Assembly (NCBI GenBank): GCA_002482505.1
Contig: DLGD01000038.1
Span: 18,859-82,858, forward strand
Direction of reading: 5' to 3'
Source: Christensenella sp. UBA7703
GTDB taxonomy: Bacteria > Bacillota > Clostridia > Christensenellales > CAG-138
Length of the DNA: 64,000 bases
The translations under genes were made by a program, and so were the position numbers. The notes beneath the pieces were generated by a model. The model saw only the letters and a list, made by a program, of their open reading frames with translations, did not search any database and was not told the origin of the DNA. Of this stretch, positions 1-8,559 are shown piece by piece; positions within the stretch are counted from its first letter, which is position 1, and every line of letters starts with the position of its first letter.

Positions 1-1
1 C

Positions 2-646
2 GAATATCCTTTCCTCAAGTCGGCAGGATACAGCTTGCTGATTACGATCACGTCCGCCGCGCTGATTCTCGTCTGCACCTCGATGGCGGCATGGTATATC
101 TCGCGCGTAAACAGCCTCTTTGCGCGAATTGTCTATTATCTATGCGTGTTTTCGATGGTGGTCCCGTTCCAGATGGTCATGTTCACACTTGCGAAAACAG
201 CAAACACACTGCATCTGGATACGCCGTATACGATTCCTGTCATCTACCTCGGCTTTGGCGCGGGGCTTGCGGTGTTCATGTTCGCGGGCTTTGTCAAAGG
301 CATCCCGCTGGAGATTGAGGAAGCCGCCGCAATCGACGGCTGCGGGCCGATTCGCACGTTCTTTTTGATCGTGTTTCCGATGCTCAAGCCGGTGCTGATC
401 TCTGTGGGTGTCTTGGAAATCATGTGGATCTGGAACGATTATCTCCTGCCTTATCTCGTGCTGGATCGCACGAAGTATAAAACGATACCGATTCACATCC
501 AATATCTGCAGGGCAGCTATGGTCATGTGGATCTTGGCGCGGTGATGGCGCTGATCGTCATCAGCATTCTGCCCATTGTGGTCTTCTACCTCTCCGCGCA
601 GAAATACATCATCAAAGGCGTGGTGGAAGGCGCGGTCAAGGGCTAA
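2..646 (+). CDS. Sugar ABC transporter permease, MalG/LacG type (5' end missing)
   Basis: Membrane subunit of a CUT1-type carbohydrate importer. The frame is open from base 2, so the true start and the first part of the protein lie outside the window; 214 residues remain. They contain several hydrophobic segments and the cytoplasmic EAA loop that docks on the ATPase subunit (EEAAAIDGCG, then FFLIVFPML). The C-terminus ending in KGVVEGAVKG is the usual end of this family. The other permease and the binding protein are presumably upstream, out of view. malQ follows after 128 bases, which fits uptake of malto-oligosaccharides, but the substrate is inferred only from that neighbour. A codon such as the TTG at 35 should not be taken as a start, because conserved permease sequence continues upstream of it. 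Confidence 0.93.
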   Translation, partial: EYPFLKSAGYSLLITITSAALILVCTSMAAWYISRVNSLFARIVYYLCVFSMVVPFQMVMFTLAKTANTLHLDTPYTIPVIYLGFGAGLAVFMFAGFVKGIPLEIEEAAAIDGCGPIRTFFLIVFPMLKPVLISVGVLEIMWIWNDYLLPYLVLDRTKYKTIPIHIQYLQGSYGHVDLGAVMALIVISILPIVVFYLSAQKYIIKGVVEGAVKG

Positions 647-668
647 CCAACCGCCAAAGAAAGCAAGA

Positions 669-692
669 ACGGGAGCGAAAACCCTCTCCCGT
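669..692 (+). terminator. Probable terminator of the ABC transporter operon
   Basis: ACGGGAG (669-675) pairs with CTCCCGT (686-692) around a 10-base loop, 23 bases after the permease stop. The downstream run is only moderately T-rich (GTTTGATATT), so termination may be partial. Confidence 0.5.
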
Positions 693-714
693 GTTTGATA
701 TTGCGCATTTATTC

Positions 715-742
715 TTGCTAAGAATAAGAAACGCGATATAAT
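715..742 (+). promoter_or_regulatory. malQ promoter
   Basis: TTGCTA (715-720), 16-base spacer, TATAAT (737-742). It lies downstream of the terminator-like hairpin and 32 bases before the malQ ATG, so malQ can be transcribed independently of the transporter. Confidence 0.7.
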
Positions 743-774
743 GAAACGAAATTTGTTACTATCGGTGTAAAGAT

Positions 775-2262
775 ATGAAACGTTCATCCGGCATTTTAAT
801 GCATATTTCCTCGCTCCCTTCCCCTTACGGCATCGGCACGTTCGGGCAGGCAGCGTATGATTTTGTCGATCAGCTCGCGCGCGCCGGCCAGCGCTACTGG
901 CAGGTGCTTCCGCTCGGGCCGACGAGTTATGGCGATTCGCCCTATCAGTCGTTTTCCGCGTTCGCGGGGAATCCGTACTTCATCGATCTGGATGCACTCA
1001 GTGACGAGGGCCTGCTGGATCGCGGCTGGATTTCCTCGATTCGATGGAGCGATGGCGAGCGGCAGGTGGATTATGGCACGATCTTCGTGCAGCGCTTCCC
1101 CGTGCTCCGCGCCGCTTTTTCACGCGCAAAGGAAAATTGGGATCGCATGCAGGCGCTGGATCGCTTTGCCGCGGAAAACGCGGACTGGCTCGACGACTAT
1201 GCGCTCTTTATGGCGCTCAAGGACGAAAACGGCGGCGTCGCCTGGGAAAACTGGCCATATCCGCTCCGCATGCGCGAAGAAGGCGCTTTGCAGCAAGCAA
1301 GGGAGCGCTTGGCAGACAGCATGCGTTTCTATGAATATTTGCAGTATCTGTTCTATCAGCAGTGGACGAATCTACGCGCCTATGCCAACGAACGTGGAAT
1401 CCAGATCGTCGGCGATCTGCCGATCTATGTTCCGCTTGACTCGGCGGACGTTTGGAGCGCGCCGCAGGAGTTCCAGCTCGACGAACAGCGCCGCCCGCGC
1501 TGTGTCGCGGGTGTTCCGCCGGACTATTTCTCGGCGGATGGCCAGCTTTGGGGCAACCCGATCTACGATTGGGATTATATGAAGCAGACAGGCTACGCCT
1601 GGTGGATGCGCCGCATGCGCTCCGCCTGCACACTATTCGACTGTGTCCGGATCGATCATTTCCGCGGGCTTTCCTCCTATTGGAGCGTTGCCGCGGGCGC
1701 CAAGACCGCACGTGACGGCGTTTGGGTCAAAGGGCCGGGAGCAGATTTTGTCGATCTGCTCAAGGCGGAGTTCCCCGCGTTTGAGATTATCGCGGAGGAT
1801 CTGGGCTTCCTCACCGACGAGGTGCGTGAGCTGCTCCACGGCAGCGGATTCCCGGGCATGAAGGTGCTCCAGTTCGCCTTTGACGCGCGTGAACCCAGCA
1901 ACTATTTGCCGCACACCTACGGGCGGCACTGCGTCTGTTATGCGGGCACGCACGACAACACCACGGTGGCTTCCTGGTTTGGCGAAGCAAACCCCGACGA
2001 CGCGGCGTTTTCCGTGCGCTATCTGGGGCTAAATGAGCAGGAAGGTTACGTTTGGGGGATGCTGCGCGGCGGCATGGGTTCGGTTGCAAATCTCTTTATC
2101 GCGCAGGTGCAGGACTATCTGGGTCTTGGCAAAGAAGCGCGGATGAATATTCCCGGTACGCTCGGCGGCAACAACTGGAAATGGCGCCTGCTCTCCGGTG
2201 AAATCACCGATGAACTGATTGAAAAGATCAACGCGATGACAAAGATGTACGGACGGGTTTGA
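775..2262 (+). CDS. malQ: 4-alpha-glucanotransferase (amylomaltase)
   Basis: Glycoside hydrolase family 77 enzyme that transfers 1,4-alpha-glucan segments between malto-oligosaccharides in the cytoplasm, releasing glucose. At 495 residues it has normal length for a bacterial MalQ. Family signatures are visible in order: the N-terminal GxxSPYQS-type segment (GDSPYQSFSA), DCVRIDHFRG with the Asp nucleophile, IIAEDLG with the acid/base Glu, and GTHDNTT with the transition-state-stabilising Asp. The start is the ATG at 775; GGTG at 764-767 is a weak ribosome site. It lies behind a sugar ABC permease, which fits maltodextrin use. Confidence 0.96.
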   Translation: MKRSSGILMHISSLPSPYGIGTFGQAAYDFVDQLARAGQRYWQVLPLGPTSYGDSPYQSFSAFAGNPYFIDLDALSDEGLLDRGWISSIRWSDGERQVDYGTIFVQRFPVLRAAFSRAKENWDRMQALDRFAAENADWLDDYALFMALKDENGGVAWENWPYPLRMREEGALQQARERLADSMRFYEYLQYLFYQQWTNLRAYANERGIQIVGDLPIYVPLDSADVWSAPQEFQLDEQRRPRCVAGVPPDYFSADGQLWGNPIYDWDYMKQTGYAWWMRRMRSACTLFDCVRIDHFRGLSSYWSVAAGAKTARDGVWVKGPGADFVDLLKAEFPAFEIIAEDLGFLTDEVRELLHGSGFPGMKVLQFAFDAREPSNYLPHTYGRHCVCYAGTHDNTTVASWFGEANPDDAAFSVRYLGLNEQEGYVWGMLRGGMGSVANLFIAQVQDYLGLGKEARMNIPGTLGGNNWKWRLLSGEITDELIEKINAMTKMYGRV

Positions 2263-2322
2263 CTGATATCGAGCGGAAAACCGTTTTAGTGTGTAAGCTG
2301 CGCTCAAAACCCAATATTCCAT

Positions 2323-2351
2323 TTGTATCATCACCAAGAGAATGGTATGAT
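2323..2351 (+). promoter_or_regulatory. Promoter of the GT-C-like membrane protein gene
   Basis: TTGTAT (2323-2328), 17-base spacer, TATGAT (2346-2351), about 40 bases before the ATG at 2393. Confidence 0.6.
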
Positions 2352-2392
2352 TCTCCTGAACGAATCCGAATACGCGTGAAGGAGCCGCATGC

Positions 2393-3895
2393 ATGTCGCA
2401 TAAAAGAACTTGGTGTATTTTGGCCGCTTGTTTCCTCGCTTCGTTTTTGTCATTGCTGTTCTTTTCCCGTTCGTCCTTTCTGTATCCGATCAACACATGG
2501 GTGGACAGCAATGCATCCCTGACCGTTGGCAGCGCCATGATGCGCGGGCAAGTGCTCTACGTGGATATTTTTGATCAGCGTGGCCCGTTTCTGTATTTTT
2601 TGTATGGCTTGGCTTCGCTCGTCTCTTCTACCACGTTCACGGGCGTGTTCCTGCTTGAGTGTTTGTCTTTCACGGTTTTTCTTTTCTACGCCTATCGTGT
2701 GGCGACTCTCTATGTAACCAAGAACGCTTTGTTTGTGATCCCGATTCTTGCCATCATCCCTTCCTCCAAAGCGTTTGGTTTGGGTGGCAGCCCGGAGGAA
2801 CTTTTGTTGCCCGTTTTCGCATACGGGCTGTATTCATTGCTCGCGTTCCTCAGAACCCCCGATCTGGAGCGTCCATCCACAACATCACTCTTGGTAAACG
2901 GGTTTCTATGCGGCGCTGTTCTTTGGACGAAATATAGTCTCTTAGGATTCTATGTCGGTGCTGTTCTTGCGCTGACAATCGCCTTGATTGTCCGCAAACA
3001 CGCCAAGCAAATCTTGCCTGTTTACGGTTTGTTTCTGGGCGGACTTGTTCTTGCCACCATCCCATGGATCCTTTATTTCGGGCTTCACCATGCAATCTCA
3101 GATTGGCTGCAAGGGTATTTTGTGACCAACCTCACGAACTATATGGTAAATTCAGAGGGGATTGGCGAACGCGTATTCTCGCTCATCGAAAGTATTCGCA
3201 ACACGCTCGCGCGAAATCTGCAATACACCATCTTTTTCATCATCGGTATGATCTGGGTGCTGTTCGGGAAAAAGCAGTTCCTCTCCGCCTTGGAAAAAAT
3301 CAGTATTCTGCTCTCAGCCACCCTGCTCACGCTTGTCATCTATTCGGGCGGAAAAGACTATTACTATTACGGAATCCCGCTGAGCGTGTTCTCGGTCTTC
3401 GGCATCATTCTGGTGCTTCGCCTTGTCGAACTATATCTGGATAGAACCGCCGTTTTGCGCACCGTTTCGAAGATTGGGCTTGTTGCGCTTAGCATGCTTC
3501 TTTTGTTCTTCGGGCTCACAACCAGCCGGAATACACCGTTCTTGTCCGCAAAAACAGACGAGTATATTCTCTTTCGGTTTCGTGATACCATCAAAAAAAG
3601 CGAATCTCCAACACTGATGAATTTCGGCTCGCTCGATCTTGGTCTGTTCAATGTTTGCGATATCGCGCCAAGCACCAAGTATTTCTGCAAGCTGAATCTC
3701 CGTTCGGACGAGATGGTACAGGAAATCGATGGCTATTTGCTTTCCGGCTCTGTCGAATACGTCGTCTCGCTTTACGATGATCTTGCAATGCGCTTTGAGC
3801 GCTATGAGCTCGTCGACAGCGGGTATTCTGTCATCAACGAAGGGCGGGCGGATGTGTTCCTCTACCGACTCAAGAGCGCCGCCCCGCTCAACTGA
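2393..3895 (+). CDS. Polytopic membrane protein, GT-C / PMT-like glycosyltransferase family
   Basis: 500-residue protein with about ten to eleven hydrophobic helices and a short soluble tail. Near the N-terminus, between the first two helices, is WVDSNASLTVGSAMM followed by DIFDQRGPFLYFLYG. This arrangement (an acidic residue in the first extracytoplasmic loop, then D-x-R/K-GP) is typical of dolichyl-phosphate-mannose:protein mannosyltransferase-like GT-C proteins of Firmicutes, which move a sugar from a polyprenyl-phosphate donor to an outside acceptor. AAGGAG at 2379-2384 is 8 bases before the ATG. It has its own promoter and a strong terminator. The substrate is unknown; a role in surface glycan decoration is inferred. 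Confidence 0.72.
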   Translation: MSHKRTWCILAACFLASFLSLLFFSRSSFLYPINTWVDSNASLTVGSAMMRGQVLYVDIFDQRGPFLYFLYGLASLVSSTTFTGVFLLECLSFTVFLFYAYRVATLYVTKNALFVIPILAIIPSSKAFGLGGSPEELLLPVFAYGLYSLLAFLRTPDLERPSTTSLLVNGFLCGAVLWTKYSLLGFYVGAVLALTIALIVRKHAKQILPVYGLFLGGLVLATIPWILYFGLHHAISDWLQGYFVTNLTNYMVNSEGIGERVFSLIESIRNTLARNLQYTIFFIIGMIWVLFGKKQFLSALEKISILLSATLLTLVIYSGGKDYYYYGIPLSVFSVFGIILVLRLVELYLDRTAVLRTVSKIGLVALSMLLLFFGLTTSRNTPFLSAKTDEYILFRFRDTIKKSESPTLMNFGSLDLGLFNVCDIAPSTKYFCKLNLRSDEMVQEIDGYLLSGSVEYVVSLYDDLAMRFERYELVDSGYSVINEGRADVFLYRLKSAAPLN

Positions 3896-3941
3896 ACGTA
3901 CTCTGTTTCTGTAATCCTTGTAGCATAACGTAGCACAGCAA

Positions 3942-3974
3942 AACGGAACCGCTTTCAACACGGTTCCGTTTTTT
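3942..3974 (+). terminator. Strong intrinsic terminator, probably bidirectional
   Basis: AACGGAACCG (3942-3951) pairs perfectly with CGGTTCCGTT (3961-3970), followed by further Ts. It separates the convergent genes ending at 3895 (plus) and 3987 (minus); the A-run on the other side would also serve the minus strand. Confidence 0.9.
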
Positions 3975-3986
3975 GATCGTCTTGCG

Positions 3987-4829
3987 TTATGCTTTCTTTT
4001 TGACCGGGATCCAGACTTCGCTGTAATAGTTCTCAGACGTGGTATCACCCTCGGAATACATCTCGATTTCCACGTTTTGCGCAACCTCATAGGTGCCGTT
4101 GGTCGGCAGCCATTCGGAATAGATCTGTCGGGTCACGTTCTGAATCGCGCCCGGCATGGGCCCTGTGCAGGCAAAGCGCGCCCAGAGATGCGCGGGGATT
4201 TCGCGTGTTACCATTCCCTCCGGCACTTCTTTTCCGGGTTGGAGCACTTCCCCGATCAGATACGGAAAGTTCCCGCTTGTGTCCGCATCAAAGCAGATGC
4301 CGAACATCGGACAGACTTTCTCGTACAATCCCTCCTGCATGAACGCACCCCAGAATTTCGGAATCTCTTGCAGGCTGCTATCCATGTGAAAACTCTTCTC
4401 AACCCCCATCACGGTAAACGCATCCATCTGTTCCATCTTGTAATTCATAATCTCGACTCCCTCCATTTTGATGGTTATCGCAAGGGGGTTCTGGCAGCGA
4501 AGCAGCGTGCTCATACGCCGCGCGCTCGTCGGAGTAACGCCATGAAAACGAGAGAATGCCTTGGTGAAGCTTTCCGGCGTATCGTAGCCGTATTTGAACG
4601 CGAGATCGATCACCCTTTGATCTCCGACGATCAGCTCCTGCGCCGCGAGGGTTAGGCGCCGCGCGCGGATATATTCGCTCACGCTCATGCCTGTCAGCGA
4701 CGCAAACGTCCGCTCCAGATAAAACCGCGAGAGGCCTACGTGTTTTGCCGCCCTTTCGCTGTCCGTCTCGTCCAGAAGGTGCCGCTCGATGTATTGCAGC
4801 GCAAAATTGAGACTCTCGACCAGTTCCAT
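3987..4829 (-). CDS. AraC-family regulator with GyrI-like effector-binding domain
   Basis: 280-residue transcription factor of the Rob/SoxS-like layout: an N-terminal pair of AraC helix-turn-helices (about residues 5-105, with LAFKYGYDTPESFTKAFSRF as the second recognition region) and a C-terminal GyrI-like ligand domain starting near MNYKMEQMDAFTVMGVEKSF. Such proteins sense small amphipathic or cationic molecules and usually control exporters or stress genes. AAGGAG sits 5-6 bases before the ATG. It may share a transcript with the two minus-strand genes upstream (gap 77 bases). Ligand and targets are unknown. Confidence 0.92.
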   Translation of the reverse strand: MELVESLNFALQYIERHLLDETDSERAAKHVGLSRFYLERTFASLTGMSVSEYIRARRLTLAAQELIVGDQRVIDLAFKYGYDTPESFTKAFSRFHGVTPTSARRMSTLLRCQNPLAITIKMEGVEIMNYKMEQMDAFTVMGVEKSFHMDSSLQEIPKFWGAFMQEGLYEKVCPMFGICFDADTSGNFPYLIGEVLQPGKEVPEGMVTREIPAHLWARFACTGPMPGAIQNVTRQIYSEWLPTNGTYEVAQNVEIEMYSEGDTTSENYYSEVWIPVKKKA

Positions 4830-4906
4830 GCATGCTCCTTTGTCTGTCCTGTTCCCTTGCCCGGCTATCGTATCAGATCTCGTCTATGAGTTCCTGTCTT
4901 TTCTTG

Positions 4907-5539
4907 TCAGGATTTGTCCGCATTGGTGTCCTTGCCATCATCCGCCGGTTCGCAAACGATGTCCTGTATGCCTTGTTCGAGCAAGCCCGCCGCGCTTTGA
5001 GCGTCGTTGAGCCATGCTTCCCGCTGCTCAGGCGCGAGAATCAGCGGCATACGTTCGTGGATAAACGAAATGTCTTTGCTCGCGGGTGCGGTGAGAATCA
5101 CAAATACCGGCGTATCCGCACCCACTTCGGATCGATAAAGCCCAGCAAAGGTGAATAATCCCTCTTGTGCGGGACGGAGTTTATATTTAATCTTCTGTTT
5201 TTCGCGCGTCTCCCATTCAAAATAGACGCTTGCAGGGATCAGGCAGCGCCCGGTCTGCGGCAAACCCGCCTGCGTCATCATCGGCGTGCGGAACATGTTC
5301 TTTTCCAGCGTGGTTTCGCTTCTGGCGTTGATGACCTTGCCTTTGCCGTCGAAGCGCGAAAATCCCCAGCGCATCGCGCGCGGCCCGCCCGCGTCCAATC
5401 CCACGACAGCATCCGTCGGGAAAACCTCACCGTTTTTGAGCATGAACAACACCGCGTCCCGTTCGCTCTTGAGGTACAGCATCGCGAGCATTTCGCGATA
5501 CTCTGCATCGTCAAAATCCGTATAAAATCGTCCGCACAT
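4907..5539 (-). CDS. SRAP-domain protein (YedK/HMCES family)
   Basis: 210-residue SOS-response-associated-peptidase-family protein that forms a thiazolidine crosslink with abasic sites in single-stranded DNA. The catalytic Cys2 is exposed after Met removal (MCGRFY). Other family signatures are present: ARSETTLEKNMF, CLIPASVYFEWE with its Glu, FTFAGLYR, and FIHERMPLIL with the active-site His. Length is typical. The start is fixed by the need for Cys2; AAAGGA lies upstream. Probably cotranscribed with the DUF212 gene 24 bases upstream. Confidence 0.95.
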   Translation of the reverse strand: MCGRFYTDFDDAEYREMLAMLYLKSERDAVLFMLKNGEVFPTDAVVGLDAGGPRAMRWGFSRFDGKGKVINARSETTLEKNMFRTPMMTQAGLPQTGRCLIPASVYFEWETREKQKIKYKLRPAQEGLFTFAGLYRSEVGADTPVFVILTAPASKDISFIHERMPLILAPEQREAWLNDAQSAAGLLEQGIQDIVCEPADDGKDTNADKS

Positions 5540-5563
5540 GCTGGCTCACTTTCCTTTCACGGT

Positions 5564-6028
5564 TCAGCCGAGCCAGAGCCCGACGCCGATGCCGACGATG
5601 GAACCGATCAGCACCTGCAATGGCGTGTGCCCGATAAGTTCCTTGAGTTCCCATTCCGGCAGTTCGATAATCGTACCTTCCTTGATGAGATGGTCGATGA
5701 TGGCGGTAATCGTGACCGCCTGCTTGCCCGCCTCCTGCCGCACGCCGCGCGCGTCGTGCAGCACGACGGACGTGAGCACAAACGAAATCGCAAACTCGAA
5801 CGACGCAAGTCCAAACTGCATCGCAACTGCCGTCGTCATCGCGCAGACCGTCGCGGCATGGGAGCTCGGCATACCGCCGCTGCCGACGAGCCGCTCAAAC
5901 TTAAAGTCGCGGTTTACGATGGTGTATAAAATCGCCTTTGCCGCCTGCGCAATCGCCCAGCCAACCAGCGCAGCGATTAATATTTTGTTCTCCAGAAGGC
6001 CTTTGAAGAATTCCATACCGTTATTCAC
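5564..6028 (-). CDS. Divergent PAP2 family protein (DUF212, YuiD-like)
   Basis: 154-residue integral membrane protein related to acid phosphatases/vanadium haloperoxidases. The motif GSGGMPSSHAATVCA (PSSH) and VLHDARGVRQEAGKQA are hallmarks of the DUF212 family; the classical PAP2 motifs are reduced, so phosphatase activity on a lipid phosphate is inferred rather than established. The start could be GTG at 6028 or ATG at 6016. Nearly the whole length is hydrophobic. First gene of a probable operon with the SRAP gene. Confidence 0.9.
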   Translation of the reverse strand: MNNGMEFFKGLLENKILIAALVGWAIAQAAKAILYTIVNRDFKFERLVGSGGMPSSHAATVCAMTTAVAMQFGLASFEFAISFVLTSVVLHDARGVRQEAGKQAVTITAIIDHLIKEGTIIELPEWELKELIGHTPLQVLIGSIVGIGVGLWLG

Positions 6029-6077
6029 ACTTTCTCTGTCTTAATGCGCGTAAATGGATCACACCCGCGGCTCAATA

Positions 6078-6106
6078 ATTGTACAAAATTGTGACAGGAA
6101 ATACAA
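6078..6106 (-). promoter_or_regulatory. Promoter of the DUF212/SRAP operon
   Basis: On the minus strand: TTGTAT (6106-6101), 17-base spacer, TACAAT (6083-6078), about 50 bases before the start at 6028. Confidence 0.65.
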
Positions 6107-6230
6107 CATTTTCGCGCGCGCCATACGGGTATTTCGGCTTTGTTCCGCCTCGCTTATGCGCATTCCTATCAGGGTACAAATAAAATCACAAGAAAGATCA
6201 AATATTTATAAAATTGCCCTTTAGCTGTCC

Positions 6231-6259
6231 TTGACAGGCTCCAGTCTTTCCCTTACGCT
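6231..6259 (+). promoter_or_regulatory. Promoter giving a predicted leaderless mRNA
   Basis: TTGACA (6231-6236), 17-base spacer, TACGCT (6254-6259). The ATG at 6266 begins 7 bases after the -10 box, where transcription is expected to start, and no Shine-Dalgarno sequence fits in between. Confidence 0.65.
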
Positions 6260-6265
6260 TAACGA

Positions 6266-7576
6266 ATGAAGAAACGTTTTTTTGGCTTTGCCACAATGAT
6301 TTTGATGCTCGGCGTTTGTCTGCTGCCATTCAACCAAGCAGCACACGCCGACGGGAACGGCACCCCGCACCTGAGCTTTGGTGACGACGGGCAGTTTACC
6401 GTTCTCATCCTTTCTGATTTGCAGGACACGCAATTCACAGCAGAACTCGTCGTCAGCGGAGAAACGCATGTGTTGCAAGACTTTCCCGCAGACCTGATCG
6501 TACTGCTTGGCGACCAACTCGAAGGGCCAAGTCCAGTGCTCCGCCTCGGCAATGGCGCGCAGAACAGCGAAAAGACCCTGCGCACGCTGCTTGCCCCCGT
6601 CGCGGAAACGGGCATTCCGTTTGTGGTTGTGTTTGGCAACCATGACTATGAGGCGCCGCTTACGATTCGCGAGCAGGTGAAAATTTACGAAAGCTATGAC
6701 AATTGCCTTGCCGTTTCGTTTGGCAAGAACTCGACGGAGGACGGCGCGTTTGTCCTGCCGATTGATCGGGAAGATAGCGAACTGCCTGGCATGGCGCTCT
6801 ATTTCTTCGACTCCGGTTCCTATATTGCAAACGGCGATTATGATACCGTCTCCGCCGAGCAGGTTGCCTGGTATAATGAGCAGAGCGCAGCTTTCCGCGC
6901 GGCAAACGACAACCAGTCCGTGCCTTCCGCCGCGTTTTGCCACATCCCCGTGCCGGAGGTTTATGAACTCTTGACCGAGGTGCCAAAGGGGACAAAGGGC
7001 GCGCTTAAGGGAGTTGGGGTCGGCAAGGGCAAATACTATATCCCCAACGAAACCGCCATCTTTACGGGTGAAGTCAACGAAGCCCCCTGCCCCTCCAGCG
7101 AGAACAACGGCTTGTTTGACGCATATCTTGCCAACGGGGATGTGTTCCTCACCGTGAACGGGCACGACCACATCAATTCGTTTATCGGCAGCGTGGAGGG
7201 AATCGACATCGCAAACGCGCCCGGCAGCAGCTATACCAGCTATGGCTCGGAGGAGATTCGAGGCGTACGGCTTTTCCGTTTCTCGGAGCACAACGTGCGG
7301 GATTATGAGACGCTGCATGTACTTTACAGCGACTACAACACGCCGGGAAGCTATGGCTTCTTACGTTATTACTTCAGCACCACCACGGGCATCTACAACG
7401 CCGTCAAGGTGGGTGTGAGCATTTTGCTGCTGATCGCGGCGATCATTACAACCTGCATCATACTCGCGATCAAAGCAAAAAAACGCAAGGCGATCCCTGT
7501 CGAATCTGTGCCAAACGGTGAGTTTGACGAAGCGCCGGAATCCATTTCGAACAACAATCCGGATCAAAAAGAATAG
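6266..7576 (+). CDS. Secreted, membrane-anchored metallophosphoesterase
   Basis: 436-residue calcineurin-like phosphoesterase. A signal peptide (about residues 1-28, ending near AAHADG) leads to an extracytoplasmic catalytic domain with the metal-binding series LSDLQDTQ, LLGDQLEG, FGNHDYEAP, FCHIPVPE and NGHDHIN. A C-terminal transmembrane helix (about residues 375-400) and a KAKKRK stop-transfer tail anchor it on the outer face of the membrane. The substrate (nucleotide, phospholipid or wall polymer) is not evident. The ATG lies at the expected transcription start, so the mRNA may be leaderless. It converges with rnfB across a shared terminator. Confidence 0.9.
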   Translation: MKKRFFGFATMILMLGVCLLPFNQAAHADGNGTPHLSFGDDGQFTVLILSDLQDTQFTAELVVSGETHVLQDFPADLIVLLGDQLEGPSPVLRLGNGAQNSEKTLRTLLAPVAETGIPFVVVFGNHDYEAPLTIREQVKIYESYDNCLAVSFGKNSTEDGAFVLPIDREDSELPGMALYFFDSGSYIANGDYDTVSAEQVAWYNEQSAAFRAANDNQSVPSAAFCHIPVPEVYELLTEVPKGTKGALKGVGVGKGKYYIPNETAIFTGEVNEAPCPSSENNGLFDAYLANGDVFLTVNGHDHINSFIGSVEGIDIANAPGSSYTSYGSEEIRGVRLFRFSEHNVRDYETLHVLYSDYNTPGSYGFLRYYFSTTTGIYNAVKVGVSILLLIAAIITTCIILAIKAKKRKAIPVESVPNGEFDEAPESISNNNPDQKE

Positions 7577-7608
7577 CGCTTGATTCAAAACAACACAAGC
7601 TTTCAGCA

Positions 7609-7636
7609 AAAAATCCGCCCCATCGGGCGGATTTTT
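7609..7636. terminator. Bidirectional intrinsic terminator
   Basis: AAAAATCCGCCC (7609-7620) pairs with GGGCGGATTTTT (7625-7636) around a 4-base loop. It ends both the phosphoesterase gene (plus) and the rnf operon (minus). Confidence 0.9.
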
Positions 7637-7689
7637 GTGTTGCTTTGTTTGCTTCTCGATGCTGGAAATCTTCCATCTTCAGAAAAAAA

Positions 7690-8556
7690 TCACGGAATCT
7701 CGATCTCATTCAGCGCCGCTTGCGCCGTGACCGCTGCCACGTCCTCCATGTTTCGCTCATAGAAGTTGACGATGCAGTGCATCGGGCAGACGGGGATGCA
7801 CGCGCCGCAGCGGGTGCAGGTGCTCTCGTCGATAATCGCGACACCCTTGACCACCTTGATGGAGTCCGAGGGGCACGCCTTTTCACAGCGTTTGCAGCCA
7901 ACGCAGGCGGTTTTGCATTGCAGCACCGCGCGTTTACCCGTTGCTTCATTTCGGCACATCACAACCACCGTCTGATCCTTTGGCAGCATCTGGATGATAT
8001 TGCGCGGGCAAACTTCCACACACATGCCGCAGCCGGTGCAGGCATCGTCGTCGATGACGGCAATGCCGTCGATCATCCGGATCGCGCCAAACGCACAGAC
8101 GGAGAGGCATTCACCAAAGCCGACACAACCGAATTCGCAAGCGTTCGGTCCGCCGGAGATACCGCTGACCGCGCGGCAGGATGGCACGCCGCTGTAATCA
8201 TAACGCATGGTGACCCGATCGCAGGTCCCTTGGCAGCGCACACGCGCCACCATCGGCTCCAACTCCTCCGCATTTACCCCCATGATGGCGGCAATCGCTT
8301 TGACGGTCTTTGTTCCGCCGGGTGTGCAGGCGTTTGCCTTCGCTTCCCCGCGCACAACCGCCTCCGCATATGCATCACAGCCCGCATAGCCGCACGCGCC
8401 GCAGTTTGCGCCCGCAACGGCGGCACGCACCGCGCTGACGCGCTCGTCCACCTCCACGGCAAACTTTTTGTCCGCAAGGCCAAGAACCAGCCCGAAGAGG
8501 ATACCAAGCCCGCCAAGCGCGGCGATGGCGTATAAAATCGGCAGATATTGCGCCAT
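7690..8556 (-). CDS. rnfB: Rnf complex subunit B (iron-sulfur protein)
   Basis: Electron-entry subunit of the Rnf ferredoxin:NAD+ oxidoreductase, a membrane ion pump. The 288 residues comprise one N-terminal membrane helix (about 5-27), the 4Fe-4S cluster domain ANCGACGYAGCDAY with its fourth Cys near residue 76, a second Cys group (VRCQGTCDRV, NACEFGCVGFGEC), and further ferredoxin motifs (CTGCGMCVEVCP, CVGCKRCEKACP, CTRCGACIPVCP). That is a Cys-rich, clostridial-length RnfB. Last gene of rnfCDGEAB, 3 bases after rnfA; the shared terminator follows. Confidence 0.97.
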   Translation of the reverse strand: MAQYLPILYAIAALGGLGILFGLVLGLADKKFAVEVDERVSAVRAAVAGANCGACGYAGCDAYAEAVVRGEAKANACTPGGTKTVKAIAAIMGVNAEELEPMVARVRCQGTCDRVTMRYDYSGVPSCRAVSGISGGPNACEFGCVGFGECLSVCAFGAIRMIDGIAVIDDDACTGCGMCVEVCPRNIIQMLPKDQTVVVMCRNEATGKRAVLQCKTACVGCKRCEKACPSDSIKVVKGVAIIDESTCTRCGACIPVCPMHCIVNFYERNMEDVAAVTAQAALNEIEIP

Positions 8557-8559
8557 ATC

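Noticed and set aside
35..37. TTG at 35 as the start of the ABC permease
   Set aside because: Conserved permease sequence (LKSAGYS) is readable upstream to base 2, so the gene is truncated by the window edge.
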